The notes: generated by a model not told the origin, from the letters alone. 64,000 nt of DNA from Dirofilaria immitis (GCA_024305405.1 JAKNDB010000110.1:4154001-4218000), one strand, 5' to 3'. Counted from the stretch's first letter, positions 1 through 13,600 are shown. A program made the numbers and translations.

Positions 1-335
1 AAACAAAAGACAAATAGAATACTCCATAGAATAAGTCTAATAAAATAGACGATATAAGACAAATACCCTAAATACGGATTTCCTTTCATTTGATATTTCT
101 CAGCGGGAATTCGCCATTTTTCTCATTCCAGATGCGGAATCCAGTATAATTCCCTAAGATCACGAAGGATGAAGCTTCTTTTTCACATAAAAGTTATGCA
201 AAGAGCAAATAAAAATGAACAACAAGAAACAAAATTAGTTCAGAAAACTAATTTCGAGGTATTTTGTGACTTATGAGAGACATTTGATTTTCAACAGACA
301 CGTAATTATAAATAATATGAAATGCTAATTAATAC
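1..335. other. Window edge downstream of SLC5 gene, no exon resolved
   Basis: The last SLC5 exon I can support ends at 336 with a donor site (minus strand, gtatta). The remaining coding end and 3' UTR should lie in this stretch or beyond the window edge. I could not pick an acceptor and stop with confidence. No other gene or repeat is seen. Confidence 0.4.
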
Positions 336-3300
336 CTTTCGCTTATGTGTTGATCGAAGTAAAGGTGATAGTAATCTTGCTTCCACTGGTAAATATTCGG
401 CATTTCCTGAAGTCATTAAGTTACAATTCGTTTGGTAACAAAAAAAAACTTGATGTATATCTGACACTCTTAAAAAGTTCAAAGATACCTGAAAAGCATT
501 GGACAATACATGCGACTACAAATGCAATCAACAGAGCACAGATACTGTAGTACTGATAGGAAAGACGAAATAGCTGAACTAACCATGAATTACTGAAAAG
601 TGATAACTTATCTGACCTCAAATTAAAACATACCCAGTAAGAGCAATACTGATTAACAAAAAGTAAATAAAAATACCACTCAATCAAACAGAACGAAGAC
701 GATAACCGTCATAAATTAAACCCTTAAAAATATGAAAATAAATGAACAAAAAAAAGTATAGAAGTACCATTAGAGTGTATAATACGCAAAAGTCAACTTA
801 AATTTACCCCAATAGTCCATAGCGCAATTTTTTTGACTAATAATTCATGTGCTAGATTTCAGTCTGCATATAAACCGAACAAACACATGAAAGCTAGACG
901 TGAAAATTCAAAATACCTTTGTAAAGGATGGACCATTCCGTATTCTGGTTTTTCAATAAATGCTAAAGTGACATTATTTCGCTCACAGGTTTCAGTAATT
1001 GGTAAACCAACAGGTCTTACATGATTTATCAACGCACCAGCAGCAATAAAAACGCAGAACGCTGTTGATACCAACTGACCTAAAATTCAAAAAAAATTCG
1101 CCTTATTAGGTCAGATACTTTCAAGTCCTATAACTAATTTTACTGTCATGATTTTATTTCCAATTTTTATTTTCTAATTCTATATGTTTCTGTATACTAA
1201 CCAGCAAAAGCTGCCAATCCCTTAATTTTGGGGAAAAACATGCCCAGGCAAAAACACTCAATACAGGTCCTCCAGCAATTCCAAATATTGAAAGTGAAAC
1301 CTGTAAAAATGAATAAACTATTACGGCGTATAGTAGAAAATTTTGTAACCGTATAAAATGATCTTTACGACTTGCATAGTAAAACCTAACCTGTAATACC
1401 ATTGTTTTCATTATGCTGCAAAGATAAGCAATTACCATTGATAAACAACAAAACAATAATGCTGAAAAATAGTTACACTAAAGAAACAAGACGCAAATTT
1501 TCGATATTAATCTTGAAACCAAGAACAAAATAAAAGTAACAAAAACATACGTAGATATCGCGCTAATAAGATGCTAGTAGTTGGTTTCATTGGTTCCCGT
1601 TTTTGTATCTTAATTTGGAATTGCTTAATAACATCTTCGATGAATACTGCGGCGAGGGCACTATACGAAGCTGACGCCGTACTAAAAATAGAGGAATACT
1701 GCCATAAACCTTACATCACGAAATTTAATATATAGTAACAGTACATTAATTAGAGCTGAAGTAGAACAACTTATAACATTTCAATTTCAGAAGTGTATTC
1801 GCGCGAAATACTGAAGAAATTTTATTGTTTCACACACACCTTAAACCAGCGCTATATACGGATGCCGTAAAAGTCCAACCATTCCAGGTATCGCGGATAA
1901 CTCATCAATGACGAAATAAGGGAAAAGCTGCAAGAGAAAAATGAATCTAGGACATTTCATAAAGTAATACATAATGATTGATGCAAAACTAAACATTGCA
2001 AACCATTCTTAAAACATCGAATTTGTTCAGAATTTGTCACTGAAAAATTCTAAACGAAGTAATCGATCATGCATACCAATGGGACTAAAACAAATGTTAA
2101 AACTTTTTGTATATTAAATTCAAAACAAAATGAGAACATTACAATACTCACTTGGTCTTTTGATTGCAGAGTGGGGTTACAATGAAAATATTTGTGATAT
2201 ATTATTAGCCCTGCACCAACATAAGTCGTAAGAATCAGAAAATTGAAGGGAACATTTAGCAGAATAACCCTGAAATATGATTCATAAATTATCATCAACA
2301 CGATAATCAAAAATAAACTGATGAGAAAATTTACCACTGCGCAGATTTAAGAGAATTCATTGCCATATAACGCTGGATTGTTAGTTGATTTGCTGCAAAA
2401 GACACAATATATTCCCTGTACCACCAATCATCAAAGACCAAACCGAGTGCCGGATACGTGGATCAATTCGAAAACTGCAAACTATTGGAAACTGTTGAGG
2501 TGTATGTGCGAAATACGTTACTTTTCGTAAAACCGACTACAACAAATAAACTTTATTGAGATTCTGGATTACTCGTGAACTTCTTCAACACTCATTTTTT
2601 TGCGACATTTTTAATTAGCATCGGATTTCATTTCAAATTTTAATCTTTCCTGACGCTTCGTTCAAAAGCATAAATTCTAAAACTTACTCAAGTAACTGCA
2701 AGCGACCTCCAGCAACAGCAGTTTTTAAAACATTATTAAAACCGAAGCGATACAAACTCATCGAAAAAATTAACACCATACTCGCTAAAATTAATACCAT
2801 TTGTAAAGCCGAAGTATATATACTTGCTTTTGCGCCTCCCTGAAAGCTAGATCACAATCAATCGAAAGAAAAAATGGGTTTAATTAAAGCATTTTTTCGT
2901 CAGTAAAGCAACTTACCAACGTCACATAAAGTGCAGCTAAACCTGCCGTCACAAAAATTGATCCAGATAATGATATAGAAAGAATTGTCGATAATGCAAG
3001 CGCTGGTGCATACAATGCCACGCTAACATAAAGCCAAGTCTAGAAGTGAAAATGTTATTTTGAAAGGCAATTTAATTTCCTAATGATAAAGAAGTCGAAA
3101 GAGATTCAGCTTATCATTAATCATTATTCACCACAATTTCAGTCTTACTTTTAAACCAGATTCATAATTTATGTGCATCCGCATATAATTTCGTTTCCTT
3201 CACATAAAGCTTTCGTCATGCAATAGGTGAAATTTGAACAACACAACTTGAATATTAGCAGTTGTAAAAAAAAGCTATTGAAATTCAAAACTTTTTCAAA

Positions 3301-4519
3301 TAAGTATTCTATCACTGACGATGAATCAATCCGACCTAAAACTATAATGACTTACGATTTGATTCTGCAGTTCACTTCACATTTTAATACGCTACGGAAA
3401 TACTTTTTAAATGTTTTCATAATTTATTCAAACCTCAGATATATTGCGAAAAGACACCATATAAATCGGTTTAAATACGTGATCTCATAAAAAATCAATT
3501 ATGGAAAACTTTTAAGTCAAGCGATATGATCAACTAAAAAACTTGTTATGAAAGCAACAATCTAAGCTTTGTGATAATCAAACAAAGCACTGTTACCTGG
3601 AAACAGAAAGTAAATGAAACCAAGAAAAACTGTTACCTGGATGCAGAATGTAATTGAAGCCAAGAAACGGCACGCAAAATTGAACCGAATTTCCAAATAC
3701 TACAAATACAAAAGAATAAATAAGAAATAGTAATTTCACACTGCATGGAGAGATCAACAGTAATACAAAAGATACTGACTTCATATATGCTTGTAAGCTT
3801 CATGTTATAAAGTACGGGTAAAAACAGTAAGCTGCAATAGGAAATGCCAACACGTACATCGGACCATACCAAAATATCATTGCTCCTTGATAATAGATCT
3901 GCACAAAAATCGTGGTTTAACAGACATTAAGAGTAGTAAAATCTTGAAGAAAAAATATCTATACAAATCCCTCATCTGTGAAAAGAATCTTAAACCATTA
4001 AATGAAAAAAATTGAATGGAATGAAATAAAAGAAGGATTAAACCGTATATTATTTTTAATCGAATCATTTGGCCAGTGCATTTACCTCTGCAGGAAATCC
4101 AAGAAGTGAAATTGCGGAAAGAAATCCCGAACAAACTGATAAAGCTGATGTCAGTATAGATACGCTGAAAAAATATTTTTGCTTTCCCATTCGGAAATTA
4201 TTACAATAAATTAACAAAACTTGAGCTAGTTCAACAATTATTAATAAAAAACTAATCCGACATTTGTTATCAAGTTAGAATCAGATCACCACCCTCATAT
4301 AGCACATTTTTATCAGAAAAAACTGAGAAGCATTTCTTGCCCAATTTTTCAACTATAAACATCACTGTAACATTAAAAACAAGCTAAGAATACAAACTTC
4401 GACCCATGTAGAATCTGAGCAGCCGATGTTTGTTTTGTACCACGTAATGCTGTGAACAAGCCGAAAAAAGAAATTACAACAAGAAGAATTATCAAGACAA
4501 CTGTGTCCACAATATCCAT
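336..4519 (-). CDS. SLC5 family sodium:solute symporter (SMCT/SMVT-like), 3' end not resolved
   Basis: Multi-pass plasma-membrane transporter that should couple sodium entry to uptake of a small organic solute; the substrate cannot be read from the sequence. Exons (minus): 4519-4398, 4164-4086, 3898-3780, 3699-3637, 3039-2917, 2839-2688, 2474-2335, 2269-2152, ~1927-1850, ~1693-1551, 1300-1202, 1079-917, 592-489, 406-336. Family hallmarks in order: LLGFPAEIYY after TM1, [96 protein letters not shown], and a last TM (LSYQYYS) followed by a basic tail. Start is the ATG at 4519. Three single-base gaps at homopolymers are needed: 3820-3824, 2397-2400 and 1234-1238. Joining exons 1 and 2 directly keeps frame but leaves the TM1 region about ten residues short of the family, so a small exon may be missed. 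The junction near 1690-1860 is also unsure. SLC5 assignment is firm; subfamily is not. Confidence 0.85.
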
Positions 4520-4907
4520 AGATGAGTGTGACCTGAAATAGAGAAAATTTAGTAACGAAGTCGACATATGATGATATTCAGGCTTTACTGAATCAAAAAA
4601 GAATAATCTATATGGCAGCTAGAAAAATATATAACAGTGGCCTCAATCTGTAAAAAAAAATCATTATCAGTTATCGCAAACCCAGGGTGAAAATAATAAA
4701 CGAAGTTGAAAAATTACCGTAATAAAATTTTGACAATATAAATGTTGCAAATGTTAGAGAATGTGGAAATGTTGAGAGATCACCGAACATGAACATTGTG
4801 ATTAGAGGAAAGTCACTGATAAAAAGGAAATGAGTGCAATTAGCGCAGTTATAGAAAGAAGTGGAAGCACAGAAATAAAATGAAGTGAAAACGCGGTGCT
4901 TTTGTAA
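4520..4907. other. Upstream of SLC5 gene, no feature recognised
   Basis: About 390 AT-rich bases between the SLC5 start codon and the microsatellite block. They should contain the SLC5 promoter or 5' UTR, but no motif can be named. Confidence 0.4.
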
Positions 4908-5191
4908 CATTCATTCATTCATACATTTATCCAGCCATCCATCCATCCATCTATCCATCTATCCATCTATCCATCTATCCATCCATCCATCCATCCATCC
5001 ATCCATCTCCATCCATCCATCTATCCATCCATCCATCTATCCATCCATCCATCAATCCGTCCATACAGCCATGCATGCATATATACATACATACATACTC
5101 ACATACATACATATATACATGCATCCATTCATACATACATACATATATACATACATACGTACATACCTATATATATATATATATATATACA
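4908..5191. repeat. Compound tetranucleotide microsatellite (ATTC, ATCC/ATCT, ATAC) ending in (TA)n
   Basis: Seen directly: CATT units pass into about 130 bp of ATCC/ATCT units, then ATAC units, then a (TA) run at 5169-5188. The His/Pro/Ser/Ile-rich open frame across it is only a product of the four-base repeat and is not a gene. Confidence 0.95.
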
Positions 5192-5630
5192 TATGTTAAT
5201 TTTTTTTTTAAATCATTTCTATATTATTTGAGATTAAACAAGTGAAAACAAAATTTGGAGAATCATAAACGCCCTCATAATCTCACACAGTATTTGCGGA
5301 TGTTTACCCTAACTACCTCCCTAACTACTTCCCTACCTATTTCCCTACCTTCCTATCTACCTAGCTACCTACTCACCGTCAGGTATGCTTATGGAGAATG
5401 GAATTACAAAAGAGAAGTACAGGAACTTATGCTTCATAAAGTATGGTGTAGAGAACATAGCGTAGATTATAAACAATATCTGCGGAGCATAGAATATAGC
5501 ATGGTAGTTGAAGAGATAACAGAGACTGATAATATTAACGAATAGAATGTAAAATTAGCAATGAAGAGAATAACGAAATATATTATAAAATATGAACAGG
5601 GAAGAGAGATATTAAAGTGTCAAAGCAAAA

Positions 5631-5656
5631 GAGAGAGAGAGAGAGAGAGAGAGAGA
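5631..5656. repeat. (AG)n dinucleotide microsatellite
   Basis: Thirteen uninterrupted GA units are visible. Confidence 0.95.
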
Positions 5657-6118
5657 TAGGTAGAGGATGAGGAATATAATAAAAATCTTAACATTGTTCA
5701 CATTTGAAAGGAAGGGTGAGTCCTGCATGAATAATTCATCAGAGGGTGCTCATGCGAAACTATTGAAGAAGGCAAAGTATTGTTTGCATACATAGTTGAT
5801 CATAAATCGCTTTGCAGTAATTTCGGGAGGAGGAAGGGTAAGAGTACCGTGATGCCCTGCCTGTTTAAGTTGTGGTGACGATTCAAATGATCGTGAAATT
5901 ATCGCAGGTATTCTTTAAAAAAATGAGCTCAATTTATTGTATGTACTCTTCCCATTAAAAATTTCATTAATATATAGGCAGTAGAATGACATCACTGACC
6001 AATGTCATTTCTTGAATACAACCTAGTCAGAGCTTCTACATCACGACATAGATGTTTGCTTATACGAAGCGATGGATGCTACAAATCCAAATGAAATTGA
6101 TATATTCGGTATTACATT

Positions 6119-6174
6119 ATCGTAATCATAATCGTAATCGTAATCGTAATCGTGATCATAATCGTAATCGTAAT
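6119..6174. repeat. Hexanucleotide array, unit CGTAAT
   Basis: About nine copies of a six-base unit CGTAAT, with A/G variants (CATAAT, CGTGAT), are seen in tandem. Confidence 0.9.
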
Positions 6175-7369
6175 GCATATTTGGATGAGACGCAATGTTG
6201 AGTTGTAAAATGTAACATGCAGATGATTGTTGTATTGCTGCGTTATGAGCTTTGTAAATTCATCGTTCACTGGTTATTTAGAAATAAGCGGTGAACCGAA
6301 AGAAGGCATCCTACCTATGAGTCATCCGAAGTACTACTGTATTGACAGCGTTCGTAGGCAATAATTTTTTTATTCATTTCTGAATTTTGCTAACTGATTG
6401 ATTATCTTCATCAAAAGAGAGATTCTAAGGATTGATCCATGATATTGTTATTTGAGCATTCGAAATTTCTGAAGTATATGCTAAACCATTTTGTTGAATC
6501 AAATATTTAATCAGAAGAAATCTTTTTCTCCTGACTTTGTGTAGTTGTTTTTATGGAAACAAATATCTTGTTATGAATATATGATAATTGTTAAGGAATC
6601 TTATCGATAGAGAAACTCATATGTTTCGGCATAACTAAGCAAACATATTTAGCTGTACCATTTTTTCTAGAACATTCGCGAGAGTGCTTTAGTTAAGTTG
6701 GAATTATCGAATTTTTGTTCGTAAACAAAGATGCTCCAGTATCATTCTAATTGCTCATGTATGAAATTTTATCTGTCTCGCCTTTACAGTTTCTTTTTTT
6801 CATACTTTTGATTAATGTTTGTATCAGTGTACTTTCATTCGTTCTATGTTTCTACGCAGTTTTTCAGTTCTCGAGCCATTAGCACTTGATAAATTCAATT
6901 AACCATAAGTGATAGTGCAAAAAGCAATCGTTATGAAGCCATGAATTGTGACAATAATTGAAATTCTGCTACTGAAATGAGCAACAAATATGTATATATG
7001 CATTTGTGTGGATATATGCATATATGTTATTATTGTATGTGATTGGCATGAGTGTATTGATTGGTGTATGCGAATATCGTATTTATATAATTAAAGAAGA
7101 CATATTGGATATTTATTAGGTGATCGAACTGAATAAATTGAACCGTCGGCTATATAAGATGTTGATGGTGGAGATTGAATTTCTGTTGCATAATTATTTA
7201 TATTTTTTCTAAAAAAAAAAAAAAAAAACTCGAATTACTTTTCTTAAGTTCTAGTGTGGGAAAAGTTATCGTTTCATAACGCACAGGTTCCCTGATATAT
7301 TTTTTGATAATAACATGGGAGAAAACTTACAACTCCGATAAGCTAATCTCTTCTACAAGGTTATTCCTT

Positions 7370-7489
7370 ATGGTAGTTCTTGGCTTGATATTGAGTTTTA
7401 TGTCAATGATCTTTTGTATTTTAGCATTGACAAAAAAGAAAGCTACCGATTTCAGTTTTGTGAAAGACACTGGGCTTACCGAACAATAG
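7370..7489 (+). CDS. Possible single-pass membrane microprotein or terminal exon
   Basis: A short frame from ATG at 7370 to TAG at 7487-7489 encodes about 39 residues. A hydrophobic segment (MVVLGLILSFMSMIFCILAL) is followed by a Lys-rich stop-transfer run (TKKK) and a polar tail ending TGLTEQ. The frame stays open upstream to about 7304 without another ATG, so it could instead be the last exon of a larger gene whose other exons I cannot find. No family is recognised. Support is limited to the clean TM-plus-charge pattern. Confidence 0.22.
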   Translation: MVVLGLILSFMSMIFCILALTKKKATDFSFVKDTGLTEQ

Positions 7490-9509
7490 TATACTTTTGG
7501 AAAAAAGCTTTTATATTTTATACTCGTTAGGTGAAAGGAGGGGTTTCAAATTTTTGATCTGATAGCTCAAGGAGTGAATAGAAGTATGCTTTAACCAAAG
7601 ATGAAATATGGAATATACAATTTTGGTCTGCATGTCTCTAATATAAGGGATTCAGGCTGTTTGTTGATTTTCCATAAATCGTGATGAAAAAATGAAGTAA
7701 GTAATCGGATAAAAAGCTGTTTTAAAATAAGTATTGGTTTTCAACTGAGTTTTAACTTATCGAAACGACATTATAGATTGGATATACTGCCATGATAATC
7801 TTAAGCGCATGGATATTTTGCTGGGAAATGTCAAGCAATTTCTCTGATACATAGAAGAGGGAATGAAGGACGATGGGAGTGCAATAGCAAATATCATATG
7901 CTATTGTATTATAATACTTTCAATATCATTACCGATCCCTCTCTCTCATGCAAACCAACAAATTGTATAATGGCAAACATATATATATATATATCTTATA
8001 TTCAAACAGAAATATAGCACGTAGAATGATTACATAAGTTAACGTTTGATCGAAAGTTCCAAATAAATCAAGTTGTTCTATGATTTCTGATAAATACTTC
8101 ATTGATACTTGATATTGCAGAAATAATTATAACACTATATATATATATATATATATATACACGCTCAATAATGATATCACTTACCTATTCTAAAATTAAA
8201 AACTTTATTCTTACGTAAATATTCTTTGTATTCCTGTGATTTCTAATATTTACCGTTTTCATTGAAAATTTTCCGGAAAAACAGAAAATTTGCAAAATAT
8301 CCAATTGTTGGTTAGTTTTGTAATCATTGCTGAGAATTAGAATTTTTAACCAATTGATTTTTAAACTTCTTCTGAGCAATCAAGATTAGAGCAACGATAG
8401 TAATTCCAGTGAATGGTCCATATTTATTCAACGAAAGAAAACACAATTTTAATGAAAAAAAAAAAAAAGAAGAATTAATAATATATTTGCTAATGGCGTA
8501 TTTTGTCGCTCGGGAAAAATAACGCTCTCACGTTAATTACATTTCCATTCTTCATCTTTTGTTGACTTTTTAAATATGGAAAGTTTTGTACTTCGTCGCT
8601 CTTTTCTTTTGATTTTGCAATCATTACTGAAGATAGCGATCATAAATCATTTTTTTCGTCAAGAAACTCTGTTCTTAAATCTTGTTTAAGACTTGATGAT
8701 GAAGTGATCAATCAGTCAGTGAACGACAATTCTTACTTTATTTTGACACAAATCACTGAGCGAATTCTTTATGAGTGTTAAAGGGAATGGAATGATTTTG
8801 AAACGCTAGATAACAAACGCCATTGGCGTAAACATAAATAAAATGTTCGTATCACAGTAGTAATAATTCCAGTATTTCGCTATCCAACATGATATGCTAT
8901 TTTCCAAATGTTTTCCATCCATCCGGTTGTACTTCTACTTGATTGGTATTAACTCAGTTCTGGACCGTCGACGTATACTTTTGATTCAATATTATTTCTT
9001 TAATATAATATCAAATATAGGCTTTCAAATAGAACTTCGATGTAACCAAAGATCATTATAATTTTCTGTACTTTTTTGTTAAGAGAGAATCGATGAATTG
9101 GATTCCGAATTTCAATAGTTAGAATTAGTAAATGATAAGGACAACAAACGTGATAAACGAAATATAAATGAAGTGACCAAGATTTTCATAATGAAATTAT
9201 TGTCCTGTAACCTTTTGATATGGTTTTACTGAACATACGTATGCTTTTTGTCGGCCAATAATACAGCAACTGCTGGCTCAGCCCAATAAGATGGAATTGA
9301 AAAAGTCATCAAGTAATAAGATAAGCTTTATTAACAAAAGGTGAAAAATTATAACTATAAGAAACGGAAAATAGTCGTATATGTCAGTAATTTATCCGCC
9401 CGCATAAGAGGGATAGAAAAGGTAAAAATGTAAGATTGGTACTTATGATAAAATTTCAGTTCTTCCTTATTCCCAATTCTTTTCTTTTAAAATATTTTAT
9501 TCAAAAACA
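7490..9509. other. Intergenic, no gene recognised
   Basis: AT-rich, with (TA) runs at about 7979-7994 and 8138-8159 and an A-rich run at about 8455-8468. Open frames here lack ATG-plus-splice structure or protein-like composition. Confidence 0.5.
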
Positions 9510-9782
9510 TTTATAGCTATCATAGAAAAAGCTCTCTGCGACCAAAATTAACATTGTAAATATGGTCTTCTCCCTCCTTCTTTTTTCCTTTCTCCGTTTC
9601 TTATCCTACTTCAGGAAGGAAGTTTCAATGTAAGGAATTGAATGTATCCTATAGTTTTCCATGTGATTCCTTACATTCAAATTTCCTTCCTGAAGGAAGA
9701 AAGGAAGAGAAGGAAGGGAGATAAAACCATATTTACGACGTTGATTTATGGTCTCAAAGCATTTTTGTGTGATAGCTATAAA
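9510..9782. repeat. Fold-back (MITE-like) element: long imperfect inverted repeat
   Basis: Arms of roughly 128 bp (9510-9637) and 117 bp (9666-9782) are imperfect reverse complements around a ~28 bp spacer. The inner ~29 bp (CTTCAGGAAGGAA to AATGTAAGGAAT) pairs at about 90 percent. Further out, CCATATTTAC/GTAAATATGG and TTTATAGCTATC/GATAGCTATAAA also match in order, with small indels between. No transposase is encoded. Weaker similarity may extend to about 9450 and 9840. The two overlapping open frames on opposite strands here are a side effect of the symmetry. A non-autonomous DNA transposon or a fold-back RNA are both possible. Confidence 0.75.
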
Positions 9783-10611
9783 CGAAATGAGAAAAAATTC
9801 TCCGTAATAAGAATAGAGAAAGTGGAAATATCTCATCCAATTGTATTTGAAATCAAACTGAAGAAATGTTAGCCAACAAGCGGAACAATAAAAATCTGTT
9901 TTTGATCAGATGTTTTAAAAGATATTTAAAGGTTAGTAGATCGCCCCAAAAATCTAAACAAATAGAAACAAAATCTGTGAATAACTTCTTGAACAATTTT
10001 TAAGGACTTTTCTCAGCCATCCAATAACATGAATGATTACTAGTTGTGGAAGTTACACATTATTCACAAGTATTACACGACATAAGAGGGCAGGAAGCCA
10101 TTTATTTATCCGGATTGGGATATTGTTAATTCATAATGGGCCGCAGTTACTCAAAAAAAGGCAAAATGGACTGGGGATTTTTTGGGGTTTAGGCTGATTT
10201 GGGAAGTCTAGGATGTCCTCACTAGTTCAGAATTTCTGAGGATCTAAATATGGTGGTTACGGCGCGAGAACTGTTGATGCTTCGTGGTGATTCTATTAAT
10301 TCACTTTTGTTTTTATCCGTAAGTTTTAGCTGGAGATTATTAGCCGTGATATCAAAGTCTTCTTCATCTCGTTGGATTGTTTATTGTTCTTGATGTTCTG
10401 CATTATATCTGTTATTATAAGCTAGAAATTTGTCTTGTGTATTCCACAGTTAGGTTTTGTAACATACATTTGCCCCACACATGCGTATTTATTTATTCGT
10501 TTATTAACTTCTGTCCATATATTTATTTAGTGATTTATTTATTAACGTTTGCATTATACAATTGATTAGTTAAGTTAGAACTGATTTCCAGTTTTTATTG
10601 TCTTCATAAAA
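9783..10611. other. Intergenic, upstream of the SLC7 gene
   Basis: No exon supported. This stretch should hold the SLC7 promoter and possibly a 5' exon. A TTTCCAG acceptor-like site at about 10585-10590 sits just before the proposed start. Confidence 0.4.
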
Positions 10612-13600
10612 ATGGGCTCAAAAATGATATTTCTTCGAAAGATGACAATGTTGGTCTTGCGAAATCTTTGACATTATTCAATGGTATTTCTATAATTGTC
10701 GGATGCATCATTGGGTCTGGAATATTCGTATCTCCGACAGGTGTCCAGGAAAGTAAGCAGTTATCATTTATAATTTTTTCTGGAATAATACGAGAATGTC
10801 ATAAAATTCTTTATTTTTTGCGTGATAGGAATTACTGAGAAATTTAATCTTTGTGCATAGACTCATATTTTTCTATTAAATTGATGGACATCTTAATTTT
10901 AGAAGCGGGAGTGTAGGATTGTCGTTGATTGTTTGGATAGCTTGCGGTCTTTTTGCTGCGATTGGTGCATACTGTTATGCCGAACTTGGAACATTAATTC
11001 ACAAGTCGGGTGGCGATTATGCTTATATTATGGAATCATTTGGGCCATTTTTGGCTTTCATACGCCTTTGGGTTGAGGCTGTAGTAGTAAGGTAAATTTT
11101 AAGATTATGCCACCTTGCTGTTGAAAATTACTTATGTTTTGTTCAGGAACTTTCCTTTTTGTGTTCCATCACATTTGGTTGCAGACCGTGTACTTGCACA
11201 GTTGTAGCGTTGACTTTTGCGATATATATGCTGCGACCGTTTTATCCGAATTGTGAACCACCTAGCGGACTGCTGGCATTACTTGCAACTATTTTACTTA
11301 GTAAGTTCTTGTAAAGATGATTCTAGTTGTTTCCAGTTTGTCTTTACATGGTTGTTTGAAGAAGGAATAAAACTAAACAGATCCAGATTATTTCGAAGAC
11401 TTTTTAAGTAAATTATCATCTTCATTATTTAATCGATTCTATTACAGTAATTCTAACGGCAATAAATTGCATGTCAATACGGTTAGCGACTTTCGTTCAA
11501 GATTTTTTACTGTTGCAAAGTTATTTGCACTATGTTTGATTATTGGCACTGGTGCAGTACTGTTAATATCAGGTTGTTTTCTTTTTCTCTACTGTGTATT
11601 GCTTTTGTGCTTTTCTAGCTTTTAACAGTATCATTTATAGTTTACTGGCAGCTTGACTTAATAATATTATAATGCATTTCACTATGTGGCATCTATTTAC
11701 AGGGAAACCACAGTACAGAGAATCGTTCGAAAATATATTCGAGAATACAACGCCTGATATTGGAACTGCATCGCTCGCATTCTATTCTGGTCTTTTTGCA
11801 TATCAAGGATGGAATTATCTGAATTTCATCGTTGAGGAATTGCAAAATCCGACGCGGTACTTTTTTATTCGATGATTGTAGTAGTTTAATCTTTCTAGAG
11901 GTTTTTTTCTTTTTTTTTTTTTTTTTTTTAATATGTGGCACAGCGATCTATTTAAACTCTCTTTAAATGGGTGAGTATATTATTCCATTAATTAGTTTAT
12001 TTCTTTATTCGCTGTATGTAAGATATTAGCATTGCATACATAATGTGATGATAAATGACATATTCTTTTTGTTCCGTATGATATGGAGTTGAACTAGCCT
12101 CATAGAATATTAGGAAATTATTGCAGGAATTTACCATTGGCAATTGCTGTATCATGTACTGTGTGCACAGTGATCTATACATTAACAAATGTTGCTTTAT
12201 ATACTGTGATCACCCCGGATGAGATGCTAAGTAGTCCTGCAGTTGCCGTTGTAAGTTGTGTTTACATTATTCTCCTTGAGCAATACTAATTTACTATTAT
12301 ACGAAATTCTCATATTCCAAATTTTAGACGAGAGCTGTGCATTTTTTCTTTTAGGAATTCGCTAACAAAATGTTTGGACCATTTGCCTTTGTAATGCCTA
12401 TATTTGTTGCATGTTCAACAATTGGTTCAGCAAATGGAGTAATTTTCACTTCGTCAAGGTTTCGATATTAAACTTAGATGAAGCTTTGCAAAGCCAGAGA
12501 TTCTGATTTTTGCTTATCAAGTTGGTTTTCAGATTATTCTATGTTGGAGCACGAGAAGGACACATGCCGCTGTTTTTAACAATGATCAATAAAAATACTC
12601 GTACACCGATTCCTGCAGTTATTTTTACGGTTTGTCATGTTTCTTACGAACCTGACTTTTTATGAATGGTTTTAAGAAGATGAATCTGTTATTGGAATAA
12701 TGGATTATGGGACATTTTTTCAGTATGATGCTGGCCTATTGTTAATTCTTAATGTTTAATTAAAAACGCGTTGCTGACTTAGCGTTATTTTTAATGATTT
12801 CATGAAAAACTTAATGTTACTTAATGGCATATGAAATTGCAATGTTTTCTAGGGATTGCTTTCCATAGCTTTCCTTACTTTGTCGGACAATATCTTTTCG
12901 CTCATCAATTATATCCAAATAGTGTATTGGTTGGCCATTGCCTGCGTAATTGCGGCGCTGTTCTGGTTGCGCAAAAATGCCGGATGCTGAAAGGCCTATC
13001 AAGGTTAGGGTTTTGTGAGATATTGGGATTGCTGTTTTTGTTTTCCTTAGAAATTGTTGATAACTTTGTGTTTGATTTTATGATTGTCATATTTTTTCAG
13101 GTCAATCTTATTTTTCCAATAATTTTTTTCCTTGGATGTGTTGCTTTAGTAGTCGCCCCTATCATTGGTTCACCGAAGGATACAGGTTCATTCTTCGAAA
13201 GAGAACTTTTCATTTCTCTTACATTCTTTCTTATTTTTTCAATGAATTTAATGCACTTTTGGGTTCCAAGGAAAACATTTTTTCAGCAATTGGTATCGGA
13301 ATAATGCTTACTGCAATTCCTGTTTATGTTATTTTTGTGGCATGGAAAAATAAGCCAAAATGCATTGGGATGGCTTCAGGTATTTCATCACTTAATTCTA
13401 TTTATATTTTATTAGTAATCTAAAGAATAAACTAGCTCATAATTAGGATTTCGATTTCTTGTTGCTTTTATTATCATTAAGTCTTTACTATTTTACATTG
13501 CATACATATTTGTTTGCCACATATCGAATAAATTTACTTGAATTCAATAAAATTGCAGAAGTTATGACCAAATTTATCCAAAAGTTATTTATTGTTGTGG

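Larger units (their letters stand above)
5192..7369. other. Gene-poor interval with short simple repeats
   Basis: No exon could be supported. Contents: a CTAC-rich stretch at about 5308-5372, an (AG)13 run at 5631-5656 and a hexanucleotide array at 6119-6174 (both listed separately), and an A run at 7211-7227. One open frame at 5255-5545 has no ATG start and begins in repeat sequence. Confidence 0.5.

Noticed and set aside
1234..3824. SLC5 gene as a pseudogene because of three frame breaks
   Set aside because: The same homopolymer breaks occur in all the other conserved genes, and the intervening sequence and splice sites are intact.
4885..5199. 104-residue His/Pro/Ser/Ile-rich frame
   Set aside because: Product of the four-base microsatellite; no start context or family.
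9606..9872. Two overlapping ~76-residue frames on opposite strands
   Set aside because: They share similar peptides because the locus is an inverted repeat; no gene structure.
11906..11930. Poly(T) run in the SLC7 intron as a mobile-element tail
   Set aside because: No element body or target duplication beside it; a simple T run is enough.
12831..13304. 157-residue plus-strand frame
   Set aside because: Runs through two SLC7 exons and an intron in a wrong frame; the spliced, corrected frame matches the transporter family.
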